Assembly (NCBI RefSeq): GCF_001424385.1
Contig: NZ_LMPO01000007.1
Span: 323,869 to 363,982 of the forward strand
Direction: 5' to 3'
DNA length: 40,114 nt
From: Curtobacterium sp. Leaf183
GTDB taxonomy: Bacteria > Actinomycetota > Actinomycetes > Actinomycetales > Microbacteriaceae
Positions 8,605 to 19,002 of this stretch are shown here, in pieces. Each line of letters begins with the position of its first letter. Within the stretch, counting starts at the first letter, position 1. The position numbers and the translations under genes were made by a program. A model generated the notes under the pieces. That model saw nothing but the letters and a program-made list of their open reading frames with translations, had not been told where the DNA came from and ran no database searches.

Positions 8605-9593
8605 GCGAGGCTCCCTTCGAGCTCGCGGTCGGCGTCGTCAGCCGCGTCGGCGGTCGGCGAGCCGGTGATGGTCAGGAAGACCTCGTCGAGCGTCGGCTTC
8701 TGCACGCTCATCTCGGCGAGGGAGATGCCGGCGTCGCGGAACGACACCAGTAGGTCGGTCACCCGGTCCGGGTCGGTCATCGGGGCGGTCAGCCGGGAAC
8801 CCTCGGGGCTGACGACCGCGTCGACGCCGAGCGCGGTGCGGACGATGGTGCGCGCGGCGTCGAGCCGCAGCGCATCCGCCAGCCGGAGCTGCAGGGACGC
8901 GGTGCCGATCGAGGCCTTGAGCTCGTCGCTCGTGCCCTCGGCGACGACCCGGCCGTGGTCGATCACCGCGATGCGGTCGGCGAGCTGGTCGGCCTCGTCG
9001 AGGTACTGCGTCGTGAGCAGGACCGTCGACCCGGTCGCGACGAGCTCGCGGATGGTGTCCCACATCTGCGCCCGGGTGCGCGGGTCGAGACCCGTGGTCG
9101 GTTCGTCGAGGAAGATCAGCGGGGGCTGCGCGATGAGGCTCGCCGCCAGGTCGAGCCGCCGGCGCATGCCGCCGGAGAACGCCTTGAGCGGACGGTTCGC
9201 CGCCTCGGTCAGGCCGAAGCGCTCGAGCAGCTCGTGCGACTTGCGCTTCGACTCGGCCCGGCTGAGCCCGAGCAGCCTCGCGAAGACGACGAGGTTCTCG
9301 GTCGCGCTCAGGGTCTCGTCGACGCTGGCGTACTGGCCGGTGACGCCGATGAGCCGACGGACCTGCTGGGCCTCACGGCGCACGTCGTGCCCGAACACGC
9401 GGGCCTCGCCGCCGTCGGCCTTGAGGAGCGTCGCGAGCATGCTGATCGTGGTGGTCTTGCCGGCGCCGTTCGGCCCGAGCACGCCGTACACGGTGCCGGC
9501 CTCGACGCGGAGGTCGACGCCGTCCACGGCACGGTTCTGCCCGAACGTCTTCACGAGGCCGATCGCCTCGACCGCGAGGGGTGTCGTGGTCAT
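8601..9593 (-). CDS. ABC transporter ATP-binding protein (DrrA-like)
   Basis: The product is 330 residues with a full ABC ATPase: Walker A GPNGAGKTTT, signature SGGMRRRLDLA, Walker B PLIFLDEPTTGLDPRTR and the H-loop region VLLTTQYLDEADQLAD. A C-terminal domain of about 100 residues follows, ending in MSVQKPTLDEVFLTITG, which is the DrrA-type C-terminal signature. GAAAGGA precedes the ATG. It forms a two-gene operon with the permease. The family includes antibiotic self-resistance exporters and drug or lipid exporters; the substrate here is not inferable. Confidence 0.93.
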   Translation of the reverse strand: MTTTPLAVEAIGLVKTFGQNRAVDGVDLRVEAGTVYGVLGPNGAGKTTTISMLATLLKADGGEARVFGHDVRREAQQVRRLIGVTGQYASVDETLSATENLVVFARLLGLSRAESKRKSHELLERFGLTEAANRPLKAFSGGMRRRLDLAASLIAQPPLIFLDEPTTGLDPRTRAQMWDTIRELVATGSTVLLTTQYLDEADQLADRIAVIDHGRVVAEGTSDELKASIGTASLQLRLADALRLDAARTIVRTALGVDAVVSPEGSRLTAPMTDPDRVTDLLVSFRDAGISLAEMSVQKPTLDEVFLTITGSPTADAADDADRELEGSLA

Positions 9594-9694
9594 CGTCGGT
9601 TCCTTTCTCCGGTGGGACGTCGACGGTCGCGTCGATGTCGAGGTCGATCGTGCCGCCGGGCACTCACGTGGCGCTGACTCGGCGCTGACGTCGG

Positions 9695-9700
9695 TACCGT
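9695..9700 (+). promoter_or_regulatory. -10 box TACCGT, leaderless promoter of truA
   Basis: TACCGT is followed by exactly 6 nt and then the GTG at 9707. This supports that GTG over the alternative GTG at 9722, which has GGAGG only 4 nt away. Confidence 0.55.
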
Positions 9701-9706
9701 TGCGGT

Positions 9707-10609
9707 GTGAGTGGAGGAACCGTGCGGCTCCGGCTGGACGTCGCGTACGACGGGGCGGCGTTCTCCGGGTGGGCCAGGCAGCCCGGACTGCGGACCGTGC
9801 AGGGCGCGCTCGAGGCCGCTCTGGCCACGGTGTTCACCCGGTGGGGCGAGCCGCCGCAGCTGACCGTCGCGGGCCGCACCGACGCGGGTGTGCACGCCAC
9901 CGGGCAGGTCGCGCACCTCGACCTCGACGCCGCGCAGTGGGCGGCACTGGCGCGGCCGCGGCGTGCGACGGCCGACGGAGCGCAGCGCGGACCGCTCGAC
10001 GGGCTCGTCAAGCGCGTGAACGGGATCGCCGGGGCGGACGGCGACGTCGTCGTCACGGGGGCGTCGGTCGCTCCGGACGGCTTCGACGCCCGGTTCTCGC
10101 CGCTCTGGCGACGCTACGAGTACCGCGTCGCGGACGCCGATGCCGTGTACGACCCCCGTCGTCGCGGGCACACGCTCTGGTACCCGGGGCGTCTGGACCC
10201 GGCGGCGATGGAGCGCGGTGCGCTGACGCTGCTGGGGCTGCACGACTTCGCGGCGTTCTGCAAGCCGCGCGAGGGTGCGACGACGATCCGGACGCTCCAG
10301 GCGTTCCGCTGGGACCGCGAGCCGGACGGCGTGCTGGTGGCGAGCCTCCAGGCCGATGCCTTCTGCCACTCGATGGTGCGGGCCATGGTCGGGGCGACCA
10401 TCGCCGTCGGCGAGGGCCGGTTCGGCGCCGAGCGCCTCGAGGAACTCCGCGTGGCGGGGGAGCGGACCAGCGCGTTCAAGGTCGCACCCGCACGGGGGCT
10501 GACGCTGACCGAGGTCGGGTACCCGTCCGACCACGAGCTCGCCGGACGTGCCGCGCAGACCCGGGCACGTCGGACCGAGCCCGGGTCCTCGGATAGCGTC
10601 GGGGGATGA
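9707..10609 (+). CDS. truA: tRNA pseudouridine(38-40) synthase TruA
   Basis: TruA converts U38-U40 of the tRNA anticodon arm to pseudouridine. The product is 300 residues. The catalytic Asp59 lies in GRTDAGVHATGQ. Other family motifs are LDVAYDGAAFSGWARQP near the N-terminus, RRYEYRV, LLGLHDFAAFCKPREG and SMVRAMVGATIAVGEG. In many actinobacteria truA directly follows rplQ; here 6.5 kb of accessory genes intervene and truA has its own leaderless-type promoter. Its stop overlaps the ATG of the next gene (ATGA at 10606-10609). Confidence 0.95.
   Translation: MSGGTVRLRLDVAYDGAAFSGWARQPGLRTVQGALEAALATVFTRWGEPPQLTVAGRTDAGVHATGQVAHLDLDAAQWAALARPRRATADGAQRGPLDGLVKRVNGIAGADGDVVVTGASVAPDGFDARFSPLWRRYEYRVADADAVYDPRRRGHTLWYPGRLDPAAMERGALTLLGLHDFAAFCKPREGATTIRTLQAFRWDREPDGVLVASLQADAFCHSMVRAMVGATIAVGEGRFGAERLEELRVAGERTSAFKVAPARGLTLTEVGYPSDHELAGRAAQTRARRTEPGSSDSVGG
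10594..10599 (+). promoter_or_regulatory. -10 box TAGCGT inside truA 3' end, leaderless promoter of MBL gene
   Basis: TAGCGT ends exactly 6 nt before the ATG at 10606. It lies within the last codons of truA, so the MBL gene can be transcribed independently or by read-through. Confidence 0.5.
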
Positions 10610-11352
10610 GCTCCCGCGAACCCCGGTCCGTCGTCTCCGTCGCTCCCGGTGTGGTCTTCGTCGAGGGTCCGGTGTCGAACTGGGTCGTCCTGGCAGAAGA
10701 GGACGGGGTCGCCCTGATCGACGCCGGGTACCCGGCCGACACCGGGCTCGTGCTCGACACCGTCCGGTACGCCGGCCACGACCTCGGGGACCTCCGTCGC
10801 GTGTACGTCACGCACGGGCACGTCGACCACGTCGGCGGCATCCCCGGCATCCTCGAGCTGTTCCCGCACGTCGAGGTCCTCGCCCACGCGGCGGAGCTCG
10901 ACAACGTCCGCGGGCCGGCGCGTCAGCAGGTCACCCCGGCCGGGATCGGCGGGCGGCTCGCGTCGCCGCGGGTGCTGCGGTGGCTGGCGCGGGCTGTCCG
11001 GTCCGACGCACTGCGACCGGTCGCCGTGTCCGCGGCCCGCGCCTTCACCGGCCACGACTTCGAGGGACGCGCGATCACGCCGTTCCCCGCGCCCGGCCAC
11101 ACCGACGGCTCCACCGCCTACCTGCTGCCGGCCGCCGACGCCATCGTCACCGGGGACGCGGTCGTCTCGCACCACGACACGCAACCCGGGTCGTGGAGCC
11201 CCCGCCCGCGGATGATCCCGCCGTTCTTCACGCACGACCAGGCCCAGGCGGTCGAGTCCGCCGGCGCGCTGCCGATCCCCGAGATCGTGCTGCCGGGGCA
11301 CGGTCCCGCGGTGCACCGGGTGGGTCGGGAGTGGCTGCCGGTCGGCACCTGA
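10606..11352 (+). CDS. Metallo-beta-lactamase-fold hydrolase
   Basis: The product is 248 residues. The metal-binding motif HxHxDH is at 70-75 (THGHVDHVGG). Further ligand positions are present: His in PAPGHTDGS, Asp in VTGDAV and His in VLPGHGP. This is a complete dinuclear metal site of the glyoxalase II/MBL superfamily. No domain points to a specific substrate; lactonases, thioesterases and other hydrolases share this fold. The ATG overlaps the truA stop, so it could be co-translated with truA, although its own -10 box is present. Confidence 0.9.
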   Translation: MSSREPRSVVSVAPGVVFVEGPVSNWVVLAEEDGVALIDAGYPADTGLVLDTVRYAGHDLGDLRRVYVTHGHVDHVGGIPGILELFPHVEVLAHAAELDNVRGPARQQVTPAGIGGRLASPRVLRWLARAVRSDALRPVAVSAARAFTGHDFEGRAITPFPAPGHTDGSTAYLLPAADAIVTGDAVVSHHDTQPGSWSPRPRMIPPFFTHDQAQAVESAGALPIPEIVLPGHGPAVHRVGREWLPVGT

Positions 11353-11422
11353 CGACCCGTCCGCGGATGTTGCCGTCTGCAATGGTTCACCTGGTCGAAA
11401 CCTGAAGGACCCTGCAGGTCTG

Positions 11423-11428
11423 TACGGT
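11423..11428 (+). promoter_or_regulatory. Possible -10 box TACGGT of the nuclease gene
   Basis: TACGGT lies 34 nt before the ATG at 11463, giving a leader of roughly 28 nt that includes AGAAGG as ribosome binding site. No good -35 box is seen. The rest of the 110-nt gap 11353-11462 shows nothing further. Confidence 0.35.
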
Positions 11429-11462
11429 CTGAGGGTTCCCCGCCCCCGACCAGAAGGTCAGC

Positions 11463-14549
<3,087 letters not shown>

Positions 14550-14555
14550 CAACAG

Positions 14556-14599
14556 CGGACAGGAGGCTCGGTGCCAGCCGGCACCGGGCCTCCTGTCCG
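14556..14599 (+). terminator. Terminator hairpin of the nuclease gene
   Basis: A 20-bp stem (14556-14575 with 14580-14599, one T-G wobble) has an AGCC loop and starts 6 nt after the nuclease stop codon. There is no T-tract. Confidence 0.8.
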
Positions 14600-14617
14600 T
14601 CCCGGGGCACGCTGCGG

Positions 14618-14647
14618 TTGACCGGTGCGAGCGGCGTCCGGTAGGCT
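14618..14647 (+). promoter_or_regulatory. Sigma-A-type promoter of rplM-rpsI
   Basis: TTGACC (14618-14623), an 18-bp spacer and TAGGCT (14642-14647) make one of the best housekeeping promoters in the window. The predicted start is near 14654, giving a leader of about 135 nt before rplM. Confidence 0.75.
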
Positions 14648-14653
14648 CTCACC

Positions 14654-14788
14654 TTGGTCTGCGCGCCGTTGTGCGCCAGACAGTCAGATGAGCCCTCCAC
14701 CGGGGCGTTCAGCGGGTGTCACCCGCCAGAACACCTCACCGGAGTGGGATTCACGGACTCCTCACCTCGACACGAAAGCAGCACTCCT
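14654..14788 (+). promoter_or_regulatory. Long 5' leader of rplM
   Basis: About 135 nt separate the predicted transcription start from the rplM GTG. The leader has small inverted repeats, such as GCGGGTG/ACCCGC near 14713-14727 and GGAGT/ACTCC near 14742-14762. L13 operons in some bacteria are autoregulated by a structured leader; I do not recognise the known Firmicute L13 motif here. Confidence 0.3.
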
Positions 14789-15235
14789 GTGACTCGCACG
14801 TTCTCACCGAAGCCGGCAGACGTCCAGCACGACTGGATCGTCATCGACGCGACCGACGTCGTCCTCGGCCGTCTCGCCTCGCACGTCGCCGCCCTGCTCC
14901 GCGGCAAGCACAAGGCCACCTTCGCCCAGCACATGGACATGGGTGACTTCGTCATCATCGTGAACGCGGACAAGGTCGCCCTCACCGGCTCCAAGCTCGC
15001 GAAGAAGGTCTACTACCGCCACTCGGGCTACCCGGGCGGCCTCACCGCGACCTCCTACCCGGAGATGCTCGAGAAGCACCCGACCCGCGCCGTCGAGAAG
15101 GCGATCCGCGGCATGCTCCCGAAGAACACGCTGGGCCGCGAGCAGCTCAAGAAGCTCAAGGTGTACGCGGGTCCCGAGCACCCCCACGCCGCGCAGCAGC
15201 CCAAGACGTACATCTTCGACCAGGTCTCGCAGTAA
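14789..15235 (+). CDS. rplM: 50S ribosomal protein L13 (uL13)
   Basis: The product is 148 residues, as usual. The GTG at 14789 gives [20 protein letters not shown]; a longer in-frame start at 14654 was rejected because it would cover the leader and lacks conservation. Family motifs include [28 protein letters not shown] and [21 protein letters not shown]13 is an early assembly protein of the large subunit. rpsI follows after 38 nt, the near-universal pairing. Confidence 0.97.
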   Translation: MTRTFSPKPADVQHDWIVIDATDVVLGRLASHVAALLRGKHKATFAQHMDMGDFVIIVNADKVALTGSKLAKKVYYRHSGYPGGLTATSYPEMLEKHPTRAVEKAIRGMLPKNTLGREQLKKLKVYAGPEHPHAAQQPKTYIFDQVSQ

Positions 15236-15273
15236 CAGCGGCCACGACGACTTCCAAGAACGAGAGAAAACTC

Positions 15274-15759
15274 ATGGCTCAGATCGCTGACTCCCTCGAC
15301 CAGACCCCCGAGAGCTTCACCACGGAGAGCGCACCCGCCGCTGCCGAGGCCGCTCCCCGTCAGATCCTCAACGTCTCCGGCGGTGCCGTCGGGCGCCGCA
15401 AGGAAGCAATCGCGCGCGTCCGGCTCGTCCCGGGTTCCGGCACGTTCGTCGTGAACGGCCGCACGCTCGAGGACTACTTCCCGAACAAGCTGCACCAGCA
15501 GCTCATCAACGACCCGTTCAAGGTGCTCGAGCTCCTCGGCTCCTACGACGTGACCGCCCGCATCACGGGTGGCGGCCCCTCGGGCCAGGCCGGCGCGCTC
15601 CGCCTGGCCATCGCGCGCACGCTGAACGAGATCGACCGCGAGAACAACCGCGCCACCCTCAAGAAGGCCGGCTTCCTCACCCGTGACGCCCGCGTCATCG
15701 AGCGCAAGAAGGCCGGTCTCAAGAAGGCCCGCAAGGCGTCGCAGTTCTCGAAGCGCTAG
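15274..15759 (+). CDS. rpsI: 30S ribosomal protein S9 (uS9)
   Basis: The product is 161 residues, about 30 longer than the E. coli form because of an Ala/Glu-rich N-terminal extension (about 1-30), which is common in actinobacteria. The core contains [38 protein letters not shown] and [17 protein letters not shown]. The C-terminal tail ends QFSKR, the conserved KR that reaches the P-site tRNA. glmM begins 22 nt after the stop. Confidence 0.97.
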   Translation: MAQIADSLDQTPESFTTESAPAAAEAAPRQILNVSGGAVGRRKEAIARVRLVPGSGTFVVNGRTLEDYFPNKLHQQLINDPFKVLELLGSYDVTARITGGGPSGQAGALRLAIARTLNEIDRENNRATLKKAGFLTRDARVIERKKAGLKKARKASQFSKR

Positions 15760-15781
15760 TCGCACGGCGAACCCGATCGCA

Positions 15782-17155
15782 ATGCCGCGTCTCTTCGGAA
15801 CCGACGGCGTTCGTGGCCTCGCCAACGGCGAGTTGACGGCCGCGCTCGCACTGGGCCTTGCCCAGGCGAGCGCGGCCGTGCTCACGCACGGACACCATGC
15901 GGACGCCCGTCGGGCGTCCGGTCGACCGCGCCCTCGCGCGGTCCTGGCGCGCGACCCGCGCGTCTCCGGCGAGTTCCTCGGCGCTGCTGTGGCAGCCGGG
16001 CTCGCCTCCGCCGGGGTCGACGTGCTCGACGCCGGCGTCATCCCGACCCCCGCTGCCGCGTTCCTGGTCGCGGACATCGACGCCGACTTCGGCGTGATGA
16101 TCTCCGCGTCGCACAACCCGGCCCCCGACAACGGGATCAAGTTCTTCGCCACGGGCGGCAAGAAGCTCCCCGACGAGGTCGAGGACCGCATCGAAGCCGC
16201 GATGCACGACCAGTCGGCACCCACGCCCACGGGCATCGGCGTCGGGCGGATCACGCGCTTCGCGGACGCCGAGGACCGCTACGTCGTGCACCTGCTGTCG
16301 ACGCTCCCGCACCGGCTCGACGGCATCCACGTGGTGCTCGACTGTGCCAACGGGGCCGCCGCGGGTGTCTCGCCCGAGGTCTTCGTGAACGCCGGCGCCC
16401 GGGTCACCCTGATCGGTGCCGACCCGGACGGCTGGAACATCAACGACGGTGTCGGGTCGACCCACATCGACAACCTGGCTCGTGCCGTGCTCGAAGCCGG
16501 CGCCGACGTCGGGATCGCCCATGACGGCGACGCCGACCGCTGCCTGGCCGTCGACGCCCGGGGCAACGCGATCGACGGTGACCAGATCATGGCGATCCTG
16601 GCGCTGTCGCTGCAGGAACGCGGACACCTGGTGTCCGACACGCTCGTCGCGACGATCATGTCGAACCTCGGACTGAAGCGGGCGATGGCCGACGCGGGGA
16701 TCACCGTGGTCGAGGCCGGCGTCGGTGACCGGTACGTGCTCGAGAAGATGAACGAGGGCGGCTACTCCCTCGGTGGCGAGCAGTCCGGCCACATCATCTT
16801 CCAGGAGTACGCGACCACCGGCGACGGCATCCTCACGGGGCTGCACCTGGTCGCCGAGATGGCACGGACGGGCAAGACCCTGCAGGAGCTCGCCGCGTGC
16901 ATGACCGTGTTCCCGCAGGTGCTCCTCAACGTCAAGGGCGTGGACCGGCACGGGCTGGCCGACCAGGGCGTGCAGGACGCCGTCGCTGCCGCCTCGGCAG
17001 CGCTCGGTGACACCGGCCGCGTGCTGCTGCGCCCCTCGGGCACCGAGCCCGTCGTGCGCGTGATGGTCGAAGCTGCCTCGCAGGAGACGGCGCAGCGCGT
17101 GGCCGAGGAGCTCGCCGCCGTCGTCGAGGAGCGCTTGGCGCTCGACGCGGCCTAG
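15782..17155 (+). CDS. glmM: Phosphoglucosamine mutase GlmM
   Basis: GlmM interconverts glucosamine-6-phosphate and glucosamine-1-phosphate on the way to UDP-GlcNAc. The product is 457 residues. The phosphoserine Ser110 lies in [12 protein letters not shown], the Mg-binding loop is DGDADRC (Asp248, 250, 252), and the sugar-specificity loop is [10 protein letters not shown]. The phosphate-binding loop near the C-terminus is [17 protein letters not shown]. The start ATG gives [12 protein letters not shown], the universal GlmM N-terminus; a longer ORF from 15683 overlaps rpsI and was rejected. GlmS, which supplies its substrate, is encoded 1.8 kb downstream at 19003. An Ala/Arg-rich insert at about 38-58 is slightly unusual. 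Confidence 0.96.
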   Translation: MPRLFGTDGVRGLANGELTAALALGLAQASAAVLTHGHHADARRASGRPRPRAVLARDPRVSGEFLGAAVAAGLASAGVDVLDAGVIPTPAAAFLVADIDADFGVMISASHNPAPDNGIKFFATGGKKLPDEVEDRIEAAMHDQSAPTPTGIGVGRITRFADAEDRYVVHLLSTLPHRLDGIHVVLDCANGAAAGVSPEVFVNAGARVTLIGADPDGWNINDGVGSTHIDNLARAVLEAGADVGIAHDGDADRCLAVDARGNAIDGDQIMAILALSLQERGHLVSDTLVATIMSNLGLKRAMADAGITVVEAGVGDRYVLEKMNEGGYSLGGEQSGHIIFQEYATTGDGILTGLHLVAEMARTGKTLQELAACMTVFPQVLLNVKGVDRHGLADQGVQDAVAAASAALGDTGRVLLRPSGTEPVVRVMVEAASQETAQRVAEELAAVVEERLALDAA

Positions 17156-17209
17156 GGGTGCTGCCGCGCCGGCGGTGCTGCCGCGGTGCCGTTCGTACTT
17201 GATCAACCG

Positions 17210-17251
17210 AAACCCGTTCGAACCACGGCTGCCCGTGGTTCGAACGGGTTT
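17210..17251. terminator. Bidirectional intrinsic terminator between glmM and coaA
   Basis: A perfect 19-bp stem (17210-17228 with 17233-17251) has a CTGC loop. On the plus strand the stem ends in TTT and runs into TTTTCGTT; on the minus strand it ends in TTT and is followed by CGGTTGATC. It serves the converging glmM and coaA genes and is the clearest rho-independent terminator in the window. Confidence 0.92.
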
Positions 17252-17337
17252 TCGTTGTGCGCCACCGGTCCGCACCGCGGCTGCCAGGCGCGCCAGCGGG
17301 GAGGCGCGCGACGGCGCCGGCCGGCCGCTCCGCCGGG

Positions 17338-18282
17338 CTAGATCTTGCGGAGCAGGACCGAGTTCACCTTGTGGTTCGCGCCCTTCTTCAGCACGAGGGT
17401 CGCCCGGGAGCGCGTCGGCAGCACGTTCTCGACCAGGTTCGGCTCGTTGATCGCTCGCCAGACGTCGGTCGCGGTGCGCACGGCGTCCTCGCGGGACAGG
17501 CTCGCGAACCGGTGGAAGAACGAGTCCGGGCTGGCGAAGGCCTCTTCCTGCAGCGCCAGGAACCGGTCGACGTACCAGGCCTCGATGTCGCGGGTCTTCG
17601 CGTCGACGTAGATCGTGAAGTCGAACAGGTCCGACAGCGCCAGGCGTCCGTGCAGCGGTGGAGCGAGCACGTTGAGCCCCTCGACGATCAGGATGTCCGG
17701 CTGCCGCACGACGACCTCGGCGTCGGGCACGATGTCGTAGACCAGGTGCGAGTAGAACGGCGCCCGGACCTCGGTCGCGCCGCTCTTCACCTGGCTGACG
17801 AAGCGCAGCAGGGAGCGCCGGTCGTAGGACTCGGGGAAGCCCTTGCGGTCCATGATCCCGCGGCGCTCGAGCTCGGCGTTCGGGTACAGGAACCCGTCCG
17901 TGGTCACGAGCTCGACCCGGGGTGTGTCCGGCCAGCGCTTCGTCAGCTCCCGCAGCAGTCGCGCCACGGTGGACTTGCCGACGGCGACCGAGCCCGCGAC
18001 ACCGATGACGAACGGCGTCCGGCTCGCCCGTTCGCCCAGGAAGCGGCTGGTCTCGGCGTGCAGGTCACGCGCACCGGCGGCGTACAGCGTCAGGAGCCGG
18101 GAGAGCGGGAGGTAGACCTCCTGCACCTCCTGCATGTCGAGCCGGTCGCCGAGGCCGCGGAGCTGGACGATCTCCGTCTCGGTGAGGGACAGGTGCTCCT
18201 TCGGAGCGAGCTGCGCCCACTCCGCGCGCGGGATCTCCACGAAGGGGGTCGGGTGCGCGACGGCGGTCTCCGGGATCGGCAT
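17338..18282 (-). CDS. coaA: Type I pantothenate kinase
   Basis: CoaA phosphorylates pantothenate, the first and controlling step of coenzyme A synthesis. The product is 314 residues, matching the family. The N-terminus has [15 protein letters not shown], and the P-loop is [14 protein letters not shown]. Later motifs include [42 protein letters not shown] and [11 protein letters not shown]. The ATG at 18282 (MPIPETAV) has a TACGCT box 7 nt upstream; a longer ORF from 18492 was rejected as it overlaps the downstream part of the peroxidase gene. It converges on glmM across a bidirectional terminator. Confidence 0.96.
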   Translation of the reverse strand: MPIPETAVAHPTPFVEIPRAEWAQLAPKEHLSLTETEIVQLRGLGDRLDMQEVQEVYLPLSRLLTLYAAGARDLHAETSRFLGERASRTPFVIGVAGSVAVGKSTVARLLRELTKRWPDTPRVELVTTDGFLYPNAELERRGIMDRKGFPESYDRRSLLRFVSQVKSGATEVRAPFYSHLVYDIVPDAEVVVRQPDILIVEGLNVLAPPLHGRLALSDLFDFTIYVDAKTRDIEAWYVDRFLALQEEAFASPDSFFHRFASLSREDAVRTATDVWRAINEPNLVENVLPTRSRATLVLKKGANHKVNSVLLRKI

Positions 18283-18289
18283 GGGATCG

Positions 18290-18295
18290 AGCGTA
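18290..18295 (-). promoter_or_regulatory. -10 box TACGCT, leaderless promoter of coaA
   Basis: On the minus strand TACGCT is followed by 7 nt and the coaA ATG at 18282. No ribosome binding site is visible. Confidence 0.55.
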
Positions 18296-18445
18296 CAGAC
18301 GGGAGGCGGGGCCCACGTCGGCCGGTTCCGGACCGACGCGCCAGCGGCGGGCCGGCCGTGCCCGATGGGGAGGATCACGTGCGCCGACCGGCGCGGGTGA
18401 CCGGGGCCTCCCGTCCGGTGCCGAGGTCGCGCTGGGCGCGACCGC

Positions 18446-18931
18446 TCAGGCGGGCAGCGCCGCCTCGATGGCGGCGATGACCTCGGGGGCATCCGGCTTG
18501 GTCGTCGGGCGGAAGCGGGAGACGGTGCCGTCCGGGGCGACCAGGAACTTCTCGAAGTTCCAGATGACGCGCCCCGCCTTGCCGCTGGCGTCCGGGGTCT
18601 GCTTGAGCTCCTTGTAGAGGGGGTGGGCGCCCATGCCGTTGACCTTGACCTTCTCGGACATCGGGAACGTGACGCCCCAGGTGGTGGAGCAGTACTCGTC
18701 GATGGCCTCGGACGAGCCGAGCTCCTGCAGGAACTGGTTGCTCGGGAACCCCAGGACCGTGAAGCCGCGCGGTCCGTAGGTCTTCTGGAGCTCCTCGAGC
18801 TGCTCGTACTGCGGCGCGAGCCCGCAGCGCGACGCGACGTTGACCACGAGCACCGCCTTGTCGCCGTACTCGCCGAAGGTGGTCTGCTCGCCGTGCAGCG
18901 TGGTGATGGCGATCTCGTCGAAACGTCCCAT
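18446..18931 (-). CDS. Glutathione peroxidase-family thiol peroxidase
   Basis: The product is 161 residues. The peroxidatic Cys36 lies in [13 protein letters not shown], and the other catalytic-site positions are present in GFPSNQF (Gln) and WNFEKF (Trp, Asn). The length and the lack of a dimerisation loop fit the monomeric bacterial GPx family, which usually uses thioredoxin (or mycothiol-linked reductants in actinobacteria) rather than glutathione; that is family knowledge. The ATG at 18931 is preferred over the in-frame GTG at 18940, because a TACCGT box ends 7 nt before it. It is divergent from glmS. Confidence 0.93.
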   Translation of the reverse strand: MGRFDEIAITTLHGEQTTFGEYGDKAVLVVNVASRCGLAPQYEQLEELQKTYGPRGFTVLGFPSNQFLQELGSSEAIDEYCSTTWGVTFPMSEKVKVNGMGAHPLYKELKQTPDASGKAGRVIWNFEKFLVAPDGTVSRFRPTTKPDAPEVIAAIEAALPA

Positions 18932-18938
18932 GTGGGTC

Positions 18939-18944
18939 ACGGTA
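18939..18944 (-). promoter_or_regulatory. -10 box TACCGT, leaderless promoter of the peroxidase gene
   Basis: On the minus strand TACCGT is followed by 7 nt and the ATG at 18931. It overlaps the alternative GTG at 18940, which therefore would not be transcribed. Confidence 0.55.
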
Positions 18945-18989
18945 TCCCCGGGGCCTGCTCCTTCGCAGTGCGTGGCGCCGGGCGCATCG

Positions 18990-18995
18990 TAGGAT
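18990..18995 (+). promoter_or_regulatory. -10 box TAGGAT, leaderless promoter of glmS
   Basis: TAGGAT is followed by 7 nt and the ATG at 19003. Because there is no leader, a glmS-type ribozyme is excluded. It shares a 71-bp intergenic region with the divergent peroxidase promoter. Confidence 0.6.
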
Positions 18996-19002
18996 CGTCG
19001 CC

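Noticed and set aside
4583..9593. Antibiotic biosynthesis cluster
   Set aside because: An AfsR-like regulator and DrrAB-like exporter are present, but no synthase, tailoring or precursor gene lies nearby.
6853..10596. 1247-residue open frame on the plus strand
   Set aside because: It is an Arg/Gly-rich shadow spanning the regulator, the exporter genes on the other strand and truA. High GC keeps wrong frames open, and no family motif appears.
15683..15781. N-terminal extension of glmM
   Set aside because: The extra 33 residues lie mostly inside rpsI and are Arg/Ser-rich. [12 protein letters not shown] is the conserved start.
18996..19002. glmS ribozyme upstream of glmS
   Set aside because: Only 7 nt separate the -10 box from the ATG, so there is no leader to hold a ribozyme.
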